From the NCBI RefSeq assembly GCF_022829635.1, contig NZ_JAKSYO010000088.1, positions 88,753-152,752 of the forward strand: DNA of 64,000 bases. The letters are read 5' to 3'. Position numbers and translations under genes: made by a program. Of this stretch, positions 56,105 to 64,000 are shown piece by piece (positions within the stretch are counted from its first letter, which is position 1; the number at the start of each line of letters is the position of its first letter). Origin of the DNA: Methylobacterium sp. E-066. Its GTDB lineage: Bacteria > Pseudomonadota > Alphaproteobacteria > Rhizobiales > Beijerinckiaceae. A model generated the notes under the pieces. It searched no databases. It had not been told where the DNA came from and saw nothing but the letters and a program-made list of their open reading frames with translations.

Positions 56105-57087
56105 TGCGATCAGCATTCGCCGACGAGCGCCCCTTCGTTGCCAACGACCACCCGCCGCCTAAGCCCGACGGCACCGACCTCGACGCCCTGAACGAGAAGT
56201 ACTGCGTCGTGCGCGAGGGCAGGAAGACCCGGGTCCTCACCTTCGAGCCGCATCGGCGGAAGGAGCACACCCGCGAGGTGGCGACGTACCTCGCGTTCGA
56301 GGATTTTCGGAACTTCCACCTCAACCGCACTGTGCGGATCGGCGAGGATAAGAAGATCCCGCTCGGGCACTGGTGGCTCAAGCACCCCGACCGCCGGCAG
56401 TACGAGGGCGTCACCTTCCAGCCTGGCGCCGGCCAGGAGGTCGACGGGCGGCTGAACCTCTGGCGTGGTTGGGGCATCGAGCCGAAGAAGGGCCTGTGGC
56501 CCCGGATGTACCGGCACATCAAGGAGGTGCTGGCCGACAACGACGTGGCCGCAGCCAACTACATCTTCAAATGGGTCGCCTGGGCGGTTCAGCATCCGGC
56601 TGAGCGGGCGCAGGCTGCCCTCGTGTTCAAGGGCAAGAAGGGTACCGGCAAGGGCACGCTCGGCAACGCGCTCTGCACGATCTTCGGCCAGCACGGCACC
56701 CACATCAGTAGCGCCGAGCACCTGGCCGGACGGTTCAACGGGCACTTACGCGACGCCTGCCTGCTGTTCGCCGATGAGGCCTACTGGCCTGGTGACAAGG
56801 GCGCCGAGGGCTCGCTGAAACGCCTCGTCACCGAGCCGGACCTGTTCATCGAGGCCAAGGGCCGCGACGGCATCACGGTCGCGAACATGCTGCACATCAT
56901 CATGGCCTCGAACGAGGACTGGATCGTGCCAGCCGGCGACCGGAGGTTCATGCCGTCACAGTCAGATGCCGAGCGCATCGCGGCCCGCATCTGTCGCCGA
57001 GACAAGGTGATGATGCTCACGGCACGCAGAAGCCGCTCGCGCCCTTGGCCGAGCTTCCATTCATACACCCCAGACGACGCTGCCTGA
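56104..57087 (+). CDS. Phage/plasmid primase-helicase (DUF5906-like), C-terminally truncated
   Basis: About 327 residues. The P-loop AALVFKGKKGTGKGTLGNAL is near residue 175, Walker B in ACLLFADEAYWPGDKGAEGS, and the sensor region HIIMASNEDWIVPAGDRRFM. After RRFM the sequence stops resembling the family (PSQSDAERIAARICRRDKV and then Arg/Ser-rich residues), which points to a deletion at about 56960. Superfamily 3-type helicases of this kind open phage replication. Here the C-terminal half is missing. Confidence 0.78.
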   Translation: MRSAFADERPFVANDHPPPKPDGTDLDALNEKYCVVREGRKTRVLTFEPHRRKEHTREVATYLAFEDFRNFHLNRTVRIGEDKKIPLGHWWLKHPDRRQYEGVTFQPGAGQEVDGRLNLWRGWGIEPKKGLWPRMYRHIKEVLADNDVAAANYIFKWVAWAVQHPAERAQAALVFKGKKGTGKGTLGNALCTIFGQHGTHISSAEHLAGRFNGHLRDACLLFADEAYWPGDKGAEGSLKRLVTEPDLFIEAKGRDGITVANMLHIIMASNEDWIVPAGDRRFMPSQSDAERIAARICRRDKVMMLTARRSRSRPWPSFHSYTPDDAA

Positions 57088-57101
57088 CCGGAGGACGCGC
57101 C

Positions 57102-57173
57102 ATGCCCAGCAACCACGACCCAGACCGCATGCCCCACCCCGGCCGCACCTCGGCAGAGCGCCGCGCCGTTTAG
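57102..57173 (+). pseudogene. 23-codon phage gene stub
   Basis: MPSNHDPDRMPHPGRTSAER then RAV and TAG, with GGAGG placed well before the ATG. A strong ribosome site on such a short frame suggests the start of a phage gene whose body was deleted. Confidence 0.4.
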
Positions 57174-57179
57174 GCAGCA

Positions 57180-57503
57180 TCACTGGATGGAGCGTGGTCC
57201 AGGGGTCATCGAGCGCCCAGCTTCGAGCAAGGCACGGATCTTGGCCGTCGCGTGCGAAAGGATGTCCGGGCGCGCTTCATCGTAGGGCATTTCGGCGATG
57301 AAGCTCTGGAGGGCCTCGGTAATCCGATCCTCGATTTCATCCATCACCATCAAGCCACTCGGACCTTCGCGGAGTAGATACGCGTCTGCGAGCGTCAGAT
57401 AGGCAGCACTGGCCAGGAGGAAGGCCACACCATTCGCTTCTTCCGCCGGATTAGGTCCCGGATCGCTCCCGCTAACTTGGCTGCTCGGCAATTCATCGAT
57501 CAT
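57180..57503 (-). CDS. Hypothetical protein
   Basis: A 107-residue soluble protein: an acidic head with ANGVAFLLASAAYLTLADAY, then GLMVMDEIEDRITEALQSFI and ILSHATAKIRALLEAGRS. Mostly helical, with a plausible ATG. No family is recognised. It is next to the prophage end and oriented against it. Confidence 0.7.
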   Translation of the reverse strand: MIDELPSSQVSGSDPGPNPAEEANGVAFLLASAAYLTLADAYLLREGPSGLMVMDEIEDRITEALQSFIAEMPYDEARPDILSHATAKIRALLEAGRSMTPGPRSIQ

Positions 57504-57887
57504 CAGTTCGCGCCCTGAACATTATCAGCGCGAACGTATGCCTCAGACTATGCGGAACACACAGCTGTGAATACTGCGCATTATTTTGAATATTATGGCA
57601 TTTATATAATCTAGGGGTGGAACATTTTTGCTCAACCACACCCTTCGGTTGTAATCGCATCTTCCTCCGTCATTGACCCGATTGGCACCGCCTGCCGGGC
57701 CGAGCTGCGCCGGATCGGTCACGTGACCCCCGCCGCCCACCCCGGCGGCGACGTGGCCGAGCTCAGCGTCGAGATCGCCCAAATGGATCCGGCACACTCC
57801 GGCTGGCGTGCCATAGCACTTGAGACCGCGTGGGCTGGGATCGGTGGGTCTACGCCGCGATTGCAGCCTAGGGAGCAGATCCAGGCC
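57504..57887. other. Intergenic region, A+T-rich core
   Basis: About 385 bases between divergent genes. The stretch 57560-57640 is distinctly A+T-rich (tattttgaatattatggcat) and probably holds promoters. A GTG at 57723 is in frame with the next gene but the codons between are not convincing. Confidence 0.4.
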
Positions 57888-58232
57888 ATGAAACGCCCGC
57901 TGACCACCAGCTTCTCGGCGCCAGCGCTCATCCAGGCACCGCAGGCCGAGCCAGAGCAACCGCCGATCCCAACTTGGCGCGAGGTCGCCCCAATCGTGTC
58001 GGCCCTGGTCATCACCCTGGAGGCGATCGAGACCGGACCGAAGGCCGGGCCCGCGATGAGGGCTCACCGTTCCGCTATGCGCCGGCAAGGGGAGGCTGCA
58101 GCAGCGCTCGGCGGGCACGTGGCCATGGAGGCCGTGCTGCACCAGGTTGGGGATGTGGATCCCGCTCGTGCAGAACGGCGCCAGGCGCTCATCCGTGACG
58201 CCTGGACGGGGCTATCTGAATGGCGCCCATGA
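57888..58232 (+). CDS. Hypothetical protein
   Basis: A 114-residue protein starting MKRPLTTSFSAPALIQAPQA. A helical segment REVAPIVSALVITLEAIETG and a second helix ending RDAWTGLSEWRP follow. AGGGAG precedes the ATG at a slightly long distance. The frame extends to GTG 57723. No family is recognised. Confidence 0.6.
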   Translation: MKRPLTTSFSAPALIQAPQAEPEQPPIPTWREVAPIVSALVITLEAIETGPKAGPAMRAHRSAMRRQGEAAAALGGHVAMEAVLHQVGDVDPARAERRQALIRDAWTGLSEWRP

Positions 58233-58347
58233 CGCTGCCTCGCGCACGCGCGCCCGCGAGTGGGAAATTTTGGCATTGAGATCGCCCACTCCGTGTAGGC
58301 GCAGACGATGAACCAGAACCTGTAAGGGTCCTGGCCGACCGCTGAGA

Positions 58348-58671
58348 TCAGTAGCCGCCGTAGAACCGGCGCGGGCCGTCGTACCCCCCATAGTAGCCGC
58401 GGGGTCCGCGGTCATAGCCGCCACCGTATCCGTAGCCCGGGCCACCGCCGTAGTAGCCGCGAGGGCCGCCATAGCCCCAGCCGCGATCATTGGGACGGCA
58501 ACGGCCCCACGGGTTCGGGTGAAAGCCGGGACCGCAGCCGCCTGCCACGTGTTCGACCAGGGTTTCGCCGGCAGGCGGGCTGTAGCTGAACGGGGCCGCG
58601 TTCGCCGTCGTGGCTGTAGTAAGGCCGGCTGCGATCACCGCAGCCATCCCGAGCGTCTTCGTGCGCACCAT
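58348..58671 (-). CDS. Secreted Gly/Tyr-rich GCG-motif protein
   Basis: A 107-residue protein. Signal peptide of about 26 residues (KTLGMAAVIAAGLTTATTANA). The mature part has the motif GCGPGFHPNPWGRCRPN, seen in many small alphaproteobacterial exported proteins, followed by a GYGG/PRGYYGG repeat tail. GGAGGGGC lies before the ATG at 58671. Function is unknown; the tail resembles structural or adhesive low-complexity sequences. Confidence 0.8.
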   Translation of the reverse strand: MVRTKTLGMAAVIAAGLTTATTANAAPFSYSPPAGETLVEHVAGGCGPGFHPNPWGRCRPNDRGWGYGGPRGYYGGGPGYGYGGGYDRGPRGYYGGYDGPRRFYGGY

Positions 58672-58823
58672 GTCGTGCCCCTCCGAAACCATCGAACCGG
58701 ACTTGCCGGACCTGATGTGGCCAGGGTGTGACCGGCGCCCTGAACCGGTTCTGGTCGGCTCGTTCATCAATCCGCTGGCGCCCGGATGTGCGTCGATCCG
58801 ATCGTGACGGTTCACAAGGACAC

Positions 58824-58853
58824 ACAAAAACGGCGGGGCTCGCACCCCGCCGC
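58824..58853 (-). terminator. Rho-independent terminator
   Basis: On the minus strand CGGCGGGG (58852-58845) pairs with CCCCGCCG (58838-58831) and is followed by TTTTTGTGTG. It ends the small-protein operon that finishes at 58885. Confidence 0.88.
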
Positions 58854-58884
58854 TTATAGATCGATGATCCTCGCTCGACGCGGA

Positions 58885-59127
58885 TCAATCCTCGTCATCG
58901 TCCTCGCGGCGTAGGCGCTCCTCGCGGCGAAGCGGATCGCGCCGCCCATCGCGGAACTCCTCACGACGGTCCTCGCGACGGATCTCGTCCCGGTCACGCT
59001 CCCGCGGTGAGCGCGGATCGACCCGCACGCCGCCCGGTCCGATGTCGATGCTCTGCGCCGTGGCCGGCACACTCGGGATGGCGAAGAGGCCGGCTGCGAT
59101 CAGCGAGCTGGCGAATAATTGCTTCAT
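58885..59127 (-). CDS. Small exported, highly charged protein
   Basis: An 80-residue protein with a clear signal peptide (QLFASSLIAAGLFAIPSVPA) and a mature part of Arg, Asp and Glu (DEIRREDRREEFRDGRRD) that is likely extended or helical. GGGAG precedes the ATG. It starts 28 bases after the 59156 gene and ends before a strong terminator. Role unknown. Confidence 0.75.
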   Translation of the reverse strand: MKQLFASSLIAAGLFAIPSVPATAQSIDIGPGGVRVDPRSPRERDRDEIRREDRREEFRDGRRDPLRREERLRREDDDED

Positions 59128-59155
59128 GGCGCGTTTCTCCCGGGGGTAGAGGCTG

Positions 59156-59479
59156 TCACCTACGGTTCGTCAGGCTGAAGAGCGCGAAACCCGCCAATGC
59201 CGCGAGGCCTAAGGCGAGGGGCTGATTGGCTTGAACGAAGTCGGCCGCTTGCTCTCGGGCTTGCCGAAGATCGTTGCCCAGAGGCGAACCCGTCAGGATG
59301 CGCTCGGCCCGGTCGCGGTTCTCTTCCCGGGTGTTGATCGAGACCTCGAACGCATCGCCATGTCGACCGATCTCGATGCTGTTGCGGGCAAACCCTGCCT
59401 GGGGGAGGTGATCGCGCGCTGATTGAGCGGCCTTAAGGGATGGGAGTGTGACCGACGCTAACGTACTGTCCGACATCAT
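59156..59479 (-). CDS. Small membrane-tail protein, stress-type
   Basis: A 107-residue protein. The N-terminal ~60 residues (AAQSARDHLPQAGFARNSIE) look like a small ferredoxin-like or YflT-type fold. A linker with REQAADFVQANQPLALGLAA follows, then a C-terminal membrane segment ending FSLTNRR, like DUF883/ElaB tails. GGAGGAA precedes the tandem ATGs. Its start overlaps the stop of a small upstream frame. Function unknown. Confidence 0.75.
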   Translation of the reverse strand: MMSDSTLASVTLPSLKAAQSARDHLPQAGFARNSIEIGRHGDAFEVSINTREENRDRAERILTGSPLGNDLRQAREQAADFVQANQPLALGLAALAGFALFSLTNRR

Positions 59480-59586
59480 TTCCTCCGAAGGGCGGATCGA
59501 AACTCGTCGGGGTCGATCTCGTTCCTCGTGACGCTAACCCCTCCGTGGCCATCGAGGTCCGAAACGATGCGATCGGTGTCCAGCAC
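59476..59586 (-). CDS. Possible leader-like small protein
   Basis: The end of this frame reads like protein (TDRIVSDLDGHGGVSVTRNE, then DEFRSALRRK) and its TGA overlaps the next gene's ATG, suggesting translational coupling. The start is unclear: GTG at 59586 gives 36 residues, and ATG at 59712 adds a Cys/Trp-rich, less believable head. Confidence 0.4.
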   Translation of the reverse strand: MLDTDRIVSDLDGHGGVSVTRNEIDPDEFRSALRRK

Positions 59587-59743
59587 TGAGGTGTCGCCTT
59601 TGCGCTCCAAGCTTTGGTGAAAGGCCTGGGAGTTTGATGCCCCGTGACGAGACCAGCACCTGCATTTCGCCTGCATTTGCAGTGGCACCCTCGGAACAGC
59701 CGCGATAGACAAAACCTATGACCAAAGCATGGTGGGATAGGCT

Positions 59744-60169
59744 ATGAACGATGGAGGCAAGTTCCAACCGGGGCAGAGTGGCAACCCAGCGGGCAAGATT
59801 AAGGGTACTCGCAACCGGACGACCCAGGCCGTCGAGGCGATCCTGGACGGCGAGGCCGAGGCGCTGACCCGTAAGGCGGTCGAGATGGCGCTGGACGGTG
59901 ATGGCCCCGCGCTGCGGTTGTGCCTCGACCGGCTATGCCCGCCCCGTAAGGACCGGGTGGTGCAGTTCGACATGCCGGTGATCGAGAAGATCGCGGACGT
60001 GCCGATCGCTACCGCGAAGCTCATGCAGGCGGTGGCCGACGGCGAGCTGACCCCGAGCGAAGCCCGAGACGTCAGCGCGGCTGTCGGCGTGCACGTCGAG
60101 GCGATCAAAGCGGTGGACCTGGACCGGCGGCTCGCCCGCATCGAGGAGGCTATGGGAAATGTACTCTAA
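59744..60169 (+). CDS. DUF5681 protein
   Basis: A 141-residue protein with the DUF5681 opening FQPGQSGNPAGKIKGTRNRT, then AVEMALDGDGPALRLCLDRL and CPPRKDRVVQF. The family is found in phages and genomic islands near terminases, with unknown function. The 3' end overlaps the next gene by 11 bases. Confidence 0.85.
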   Translation: MNDGGKFQPGQSGNPAGKIKGTRNRTTQAVEAILDGEAEALTRKAVEMALDGDGPALRLCLDRLCPPRKDRVVQFDMPVIEKIADVPIATAKLMQAVADGELTPSEARDVSAAVGVHVEAIKAVDLDRRLARIEEAMGNVL

Positions 60170-60422
60170 GGTCCTTGAAGCCCGCCTCGCCAAGATAGAG
60201 GCCAATCCGCGGTTCGGTGCGCTCTTGGGTCTATCCGACGCCGAGCTCGACCGGCAGATCGTGGCGGGCCTGAACGAGATGGCGTCCGAGTGGCCGTCCT
60301 TCGGCGCCATGGTCTCGAACCTGCGCGAGTCGCCCATGCCGGCAGACAAGGAGCTCGCCGGCCAGATCGAGACGTTCATCACCGACTGGCAGGCGCAGCA
60401 GCGGCAGAAGGCGGTGCAGTAG
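60159..60422 (+). CDS. Hypothetical protein paired with DUF5681
   Basis: An 87-residue helical protein (KVLEARLAKIEANPRFGALL, then QIVAGLNEMASEWPSFG and ETFITDWQAQQRQKAVQ). It overlaps the DUF5681 gene by 11 bases in another frame, so the two are probably made together. No family recognised. Confidence 0.75.
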   Translation: MYSKVLEARLAKIEANPRFGALLGLSDAELDRQIVAGLNEMASEWPSFGAMVSNLRESPMPADKELAGQIETFITDWQAQQRQKAVQ

Positions 60423-60581
60423 GCCAGACAGCTTCATGAACAGCATGCTGGGCCTCGTCAGCTTGGTGCTCAGCGCCGACGATTAGGTGGCCCGTTCGCG
60501 ATCAAGCGATGAGGCTTCGAGTGGCATCGATCGGCGCAGGCGAAGCGATCAGCCCAGCCTGCGCCGTTGCAGTCGCAGGCC

Positions 60582-61190
60582 TTAGCGCAGGCCAGCCGCT
60601 CCGGAGACCGCACCGGAGACCACGAGGGCGTTGCCGTCGATATGGCCGCTGACGGAGCCCGGGCCCATCAGCTGAGAGCCAGAGTAGCCGGACAGGCCGG
60701 TGGCGGCGTTGGAACTGGCGGCGCGGTCGAAGCCGCCGGCGAGCTTACCGCTGGCGTCGATGTTGTACGAGGCATTGTTGGCGTGGGCGTTGTTCAGGGT
60801 CGAACCGCCGAGGTTCGACGTGCCCGAGGTGTTGTTGTAGCCGTTGAGGTTGCCGCTACCGCTGATCTCACCGATCTGCGCCGACTTCATCTCGTTGTGA
60901 GAGGCCGAGCCGCCCTGCAGGGTCGTGGTCTGGACGACGCCGACGACATTGGCGTTGCCGGCGTTGATCTGATCGGCGCTGACGCCGACGAACCGGTTGG
61001 TGACGTTCGTGTTGGCCTCCAGGCGGGTACCCGACATCGAGGCCGAGTTGTTGAGGCCCGGTGTGCCGAGGCCGGCGGAGTGGGCGCCGATCGTCATGTT
61101 CGACAGGCCGACGTTCGAGAGCCGGTCCTGGGCGATGGCCGGCGCGGCCACAGCGACGACGGTGACGACGGCGAGTGAGAGTGTACGCAT
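60582..61190 (-). CDS. Secreted Asn/Ser/Gly-rich protein A
   Basis: A 202-residue protein with a signal peptide of about 20 residues (VVTVVAVAAPAIAQ). The mature part is rich in Asn, Ser, Gly and Ala with loosely repeated NxGxxxxxN patterns (SNVGLSNMTIGAHS, NAGNANVVGVVQTTTLQGG, SGSGNLNGYNNTSG), lacks Cys, and looks beta-structured. AAGGGG precedes the ATG. The composition suggests a surface fibre or curlin-like protein, but no defined repeat family could be assigned. It is next to another secreted protein on the same strand. Confidence 0.75.
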   Translation of the reverse strand: MRTLSLAVVTVVAVAAPAIAQDRLSNVGLSNMTIGAHSAGLGTPGLNNSASMSGTRLEANTNVTNRFVGVSADQINAGNANVVGVVQTTTLQGGSASHNEMKSAQIGEISGSGNLNGYNNTSGTSNLGGSTLNNAHANNASYNIDASGKLAGGFDRAASSNAATGLSGYSGSQLMGPGSVSGHIDGNALVVSGAVSGAAGLR

Positions 61191-61293
61191 CTACTAACCC
61201 CTTGAATGGCGAGGATCGATGTCCTGGCTCTTCGATGCCTGAGCGCATCCCGTGGGGGACGATGTCGACCGCGTCCCCCCGAGGATGCTCTCG

Positions 61294-61914
61294 TCATCGA
61301 CCGGAGTTCGACAGGCTCTGATCGATCGAGGCCCGCACGGCGACACGGCTGGCGACGCGCTGCCTGCGCACACGGGTACGTCCGCGCGGTGGGGCGGTAT
61401 CGACGATCGGCTCATTCTCATCCGGGGCGACGCCGAGGCTCCCCTGGCGTGCCGCCTGACGGGCCGCCTCGTACTCCGCACGCTGATCGGCGCAGACGAT
61501 GCCCGAGCGGTTCAGAGCTCCCTTCATCGCATCGCTGGTGCACAGCATCTCCAGGGCGGCGGCGTTCTGGCCGAGGCCGGCCAACGCGGCGGCGTTCGCC
61601 CGGATCGTGCACTCGTGCATCTCCCAGGTGCTGCCGCCACCGAAGGAGAAGCCGGTGCCGCCAACGCCGACCGAGGAGGAGCCGGCGCAGGAGTTGAGTC
61701 CGGCCGAGGTCAGACCAGGCGCAAAAGCATTGGCGGTGGTGTCGATGGTCGACTTGTTCCGGGTCGTCGCCGGCGAGTTGAAGACGTTCATCGCGGTCGA
61801 ACCGGCGGTGACGCTCGACGACGAGGTGGTCATACCGTTGGACTGTGCAGCTGCAGGCAGCGCAGCCGAGAACATCGCCAGGCTAAGCAGCCCAGCCCGC
61901 AGCGTCAGTTTCAT
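61294..61914 (-). CDS. Secreted Ser/Thr/Gly-rich protein B
   Basis: A 206-residue protein. Signal peptide (KLTLRAGLLSLAMFSAALPA) is cut near AAAQS. Next comes a Ser/Thr/Asn-rich part and GVGGTGFSFGGGSTWEMHEC. A helical, Cys-containing part (LEMLCTSDAMKGALNRSG) and a basic tail (RGRTRVRRQRVASR) complete it. GGAGGGG lies before the ATG at 61914. It precedes protein A by 103 bases and is probably in the same unit. Confidence 0.75.
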   Translation of the reverse strand: MKLTLRAGLLSLAMFSAALPAAAQSNGMTTSSSSVTAGSTAMNVFNSPATTRNKSTIDTTANAFAPGLTSAGLNSCAGSSSVGVGGTGFSFGGGSTWEMHECTIRANAAALAGLGQNAAALEMLCTSDAMKGALNRSGIVCADQRAEYEAARQAARQGSLGVAPDENEPIVDTAPPRGRTRVRRQRVASRVAVRASIDQSLSNSGR

Positions 61915-62551
61915 GATCAGATCCCCTCCGCCTGCAGGGTCTTCAGATACGAAGACCGAGGCCGGTATTGTTAATTTCGCCCCGCGTCCGCTGGCGACAT
62001 CTACAGAGTACCGATTATCGGTCATGTTGCAATTATAGATTTGAACTAAGTTCTGTATTAACCCCGTCTGTTTAGAATGTGAAGCTATATTAACCATCCG
62101 CGTCGACAGCGGATAGTAGATAATTTCAATCGCAATCTATGTATATTTCGCTCTAATTTTCGACGAAAAGATTCATCTCGGAGGATCTATATGCAGTGTA
62201 GAAGTGGATACAATACCAATAAATGTCGATTGCTTGCTGATTATTGGATTTATCATCGCAGGAATGGCCATAAAATCAGTTCTTAGCCGTTATCATAGCT
62301 GAATGCATCGTTCTGATATGAGACATCGATCAAAAATGGTGTTTAACCAATTCTTCACGTCGCGGTGGAGGCGGCAAAAACCGGGAGTTTCAAGGGCTGC
62401 AACACGGCTGGATAGCCATGTCTGAGCAGCCCGAAGCTGATCGCCCAAGGGTGGCCGTCCAGATTGTCACCGAGCACTGAATAGCGAGGCTGCCTGTTAA
62501 CGGTTCGGTATCATTGCGGAAGTATGAGACCTCATAGTTCGAGGTGGTGTC
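61915..62551. other. Long A+T-rich intergenic region before ctrA
   Basis: About 640 bases, much of it A+T-rich, between divergent genes. Several TTAA/TTAAC half-sites occur (near 62058, 62090, 62343 and 62497), but none forms a TTAA-N7-TTAA full site. It likely carries the ctrA promoter. No gene or RNA is recognised. Confidence 0.45.
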
Positions 62552-63253
62552 ATGCGTGTTCTGCTGATCGAAGACGATGCCACCTTCGCACAGAGCATCG
62601 AGCTGATGCTCAAGTCCGAGAGTTTCGTCACCTATACGACAGATCTCGGTGAGGAAGGCGTCGATCTCGGCAAGCTCTACGATTACGACATCATCCTCCT
62701 CGACCTGAACCTACCCGATATGTCCGGCTACGAGGTGCTGCGCTCGCTCCGCGTAGCCAAAATTCAGACGCCGATCCTCGTCCTGTCCGGCATGGCCAGC
62801 ATCGAGGACAAGGTGAAGGGTTTGGGCTTCGGGGCCGACGACTACCTGACCAAGCCGTTCCACAAGGACGAGCTGATCGCCCGCATCCACGCCATCGTGC
62901 GCCGATCGAAGGGCCACGCCCAGTCAGTGATCACCATTGATGATTTGGTCGTGAACCTCGACCAGAAGATGGTCGAGGTCGGGGCCGCCCGGGTTAATCT
63001 CACCGGTAAGGAGTACCAGCTGTTGGAGCTCCTGGCCCTGAGGAAGGGCACGACGCTCACCAAGGAGATGTTCCTGAACCACCTCTACGGTGGCATGGAC
63101 GAGCCTGAGCTGAAGATCATCGACGTGTTCATCTGCAAGTTGCGCAAGAAGCTCGCCAACGCCAGCCAGGGCAAGAATTACATCGAGACCGTATGGGGCC
63201 GCGGCTACGTGATGCGTGATGGTACGAGCGAGATGCGAGCTATGGCGGGCTGA
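62552..63253 (+). CDS. ctrA: CtrA-type cell-cycle response regulator
   Basis: A 233-residue OmpR-family regulator. Receiver domain: Asp8/Asp9, phospho-acceptor Asp51 in [18 protein letters not shown], and Lys101 in [13 protein letters not shown]. The effector domain has [20 protein letters not shown], then [20 protein letters not shown] and [11 protein letters not shown], nearly identical to CtrA. Phospho-CtrA binds TTAA-N7-TTAA and controls cell-cycle, motility and envelope genes in alphaproteobacteria. GAGGTGG precedes the ATG. The C-terminus is MAG, not the Ala-Ala that marks Caulobacter CtrA for ClpXP. Setting among accessory genes raises the chance that this is a second copy. Confidence 0.92.
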   Translation: MRVLLIEDDATFAQSIELMLKSESFVTYTTDLGEEGVDLGKLYDYDIILLDLNLPDMSGYEVLRSLRVAKIQTPILVLSGMASIEDKVKGLGFGADDYLTKPFHKDELIARIHAIVRRSKGHAQSVITIDDLVVNLDQKMVEVGAARVNLTGKEYQLLELLALRKGTTLTKEMFLNHLYGGMDEPELKIIDVFICKLRKKLANASQGKNYIETVWGRGYVMRDGTSEMRAMAG

Positions 63254-63347
63254 AAATATCTTCGCAGATTTCTAGAAAATCCATAAGCCGTATTGATTTC
63301 TCATTCTCGTCGGCTCAAATGCTTTGCTTTACACAAGCAGGCGCACC

Positions 63348-63941
63348 ATGGATCAAGACGTAGAGACCTTCGACGCTTCGGCCGTCGATTTCATCGAGCT
63401 GACAGCCGACATCGTCTCGGCCTACGTTTCGAAAAATTCGGTTCGACCCAGTGACATGCCGGAGCTACTTGCCAGCATTCACAGTGCTTTAACTGGGCTC
63501 AATCAGGGCAGCGCTCCCGAAGCCCAGACGGTCGGCAAGCCCACCCCGTCCCAGATCCGGAAGTCGATCACCCCGGACGCGCTGATCAGCTTCATCGACG
63601 GCAAGCCGTACAAGACGCTGAAGCGCCACCTCACCGGCAACGGCATGACGATCGAGCAGTACCGGGAGCGCTTCGGCCTGCCGCGTGACTACCCCTCGAC
63701 GGCCGCCAGCTACTCCGAGAAGCGCTCGGCGCTTGCCAAGAGCCTCGGCCTTGGAAACAACCGCCGGAAGGCGGCTCCGAAGGCCGCTGAGCCTGCTGAG
63801 ACCGTCTCTGAGAAGCCGAAGCGCGCTGCTGGGCGGCCGCGGAAGGCGAAGGCAGGCGTAGGCCTAAGGAGAGAGCGTAAATCCGGCTCCTATCTTGGTC
63901 TTGAAACTGCGCAGGTACAGGGGCTCGACCGGCGGCGATAA
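63348..63941 (+). CDS. Ros/MucR-family regulator lacking zinc ligands
   Basis: A 197-residue protein. The N-terminal helix FIELTADIVSAYVSKNSVRP is the usual oligomerisation part. The MucR DNA-binding domain reads LISFIDGKPYKTLKRHLTGN, then YRERFGLPRDYPSTAASYSE and RSALAKSLGLG. The two Cys and the last His of the classic Cys2-His2 site are replaced (Ser/Asp and Asn), so zinc is not expected. A basic C-terminal tail has an AT-hook-like AAGRPRKAK. It starts 94 bases after ctrA on the same strand. MucR proteins act as global silencers and, in Caulobacter, affect ctrA expression. Confidence 0.88.
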   Translation: MDQDVETFDASAVDFIELTADIVSAYVSKNSVRPSDMPELLASIHSALTGLNQGSAPEAQTVGKPTPSQIRKSITPDALISFIDGKPYKTLKRHLTGNGMTIEQYRERFGLPRDYPSTAASYSEKRSALAKSLGLGNNRRKAAPKAAEPAETVSEKPKRAAGRPRKAKAGVGLRRERKSGSYLGLETAQVQGLDRRR

Positions 63942-64000
63942 TCATAGCCGCCGGCTGACCCCTGAGCGTGGCTTAGGGTGTGAGCATCGGCACAGCCTCC
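63942..64000. other. Right edge, no feature
   Basis: Only the short repeat-like CGGCTGACCCCTGA, also present near 45125, is notable. Confidence 0.4.

Larger units (their letters stand above)
53264..57173. mobile_element. Decayed prophage segment
   Basis: Tail-lysozyme-like protein, a virion-protein fragment, toprim primase, truncated helicase and a 23-codon gene stub lie together. Structural genes are on the minus strand and replication genes on the plus strand, and both classes are cut near their meeting point (about 55260). No integrase, capsid or terminase large subunit is present. Confidence 0.7.

Noticed and set aside
61990..62520. CtrA full binding site before ctrA
   Set aside because: Only TTAA half-sites were found; none has a second TTAA at seven-base spacing.

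Overview
The window looks like a chromosomal stretch from a Methylobacterium-like alphaproteobacterium (Rhizobiales). This is inferred from the very high G+C content, a CtrA-type cell-cycle regulator beside a Ros/MucR regulator, aerobic-type cobalamin genes (cobQ-cobO-cobP, cobC, cbiB), a malonyl-CoA synthetase/decarboxylase pair and several TonB-dependent receptors. No 16S gene is present, so the genus is not proven.

Region 1 (1-18864) is ordinary core genome. It holds glgX (cut by the window edge) and otsA separated by paired palindromic repeats, a four-gene run of small envelope proteins, matB and malonyl-CoA decarboxylase, an MFS exporter, and cobalamin genes. cobC and cbiB diverge with overlapping 5' ends. 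A 2-hydroxyacid dehydrogenase, a 58-residue membrane protein and an ACS-family MFS permease follow, then cobQ-cobO-cobP and tRNA-Glu(UUC).

Region 2 (18865-24558) is an island-like insert directly behind tRNA-Glu. Its core is an operon of an AAA+ ATPase, a large subtilase whose catalytic Asp position reads Glu, and a third gene carrying a HEPN-like RNxxxH motif. That third gene is broken by a stop codon and a frameshift. The module resembles conflict or quality-control systems and is the best candidate for an undescribed system.

Region 3 (24559-42177) is metal and corrinoid uptake. A cobalamin riboswitch leads a btuB-btuF-btuC-btuD-like operon that ends with an uncharacterised protein and a T4-PNK-like kinase. 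A copper cluster follows (DUF2946-like, TonB receptor, YcnI-PCu(A)C fusion). Next is a metallophore-type ABC system with a SAM methyltransferase; its TonB receptor has lost its N-terminal part to an IS5-family element.

Region 4 (42178-52727) carries an HNH protein, a GAF-PAS-GGDEF-EAL protein, a chemotaxis receptor next to a plastocyanin-like cupredoxin, and an A+T-rich patch. The patch holds three tandem related coiled-coil proteins and a small lipoprotein, preceded by a perfect CtrA-type box. Small secreted and membrane proteins follow.

Region 5 (52728-64000) has an LprI-like protein, a decayed prophage (tail-lysozyme-like protein, truncated virion protein, toprim primase, truncated helicase), several small secreted or membrane proteins, a DUF5681 protein, two Ser/Asn-rich secreted proteins, and finally ctrA followed by a MucR-like regulator that lacks the zinc ligands.
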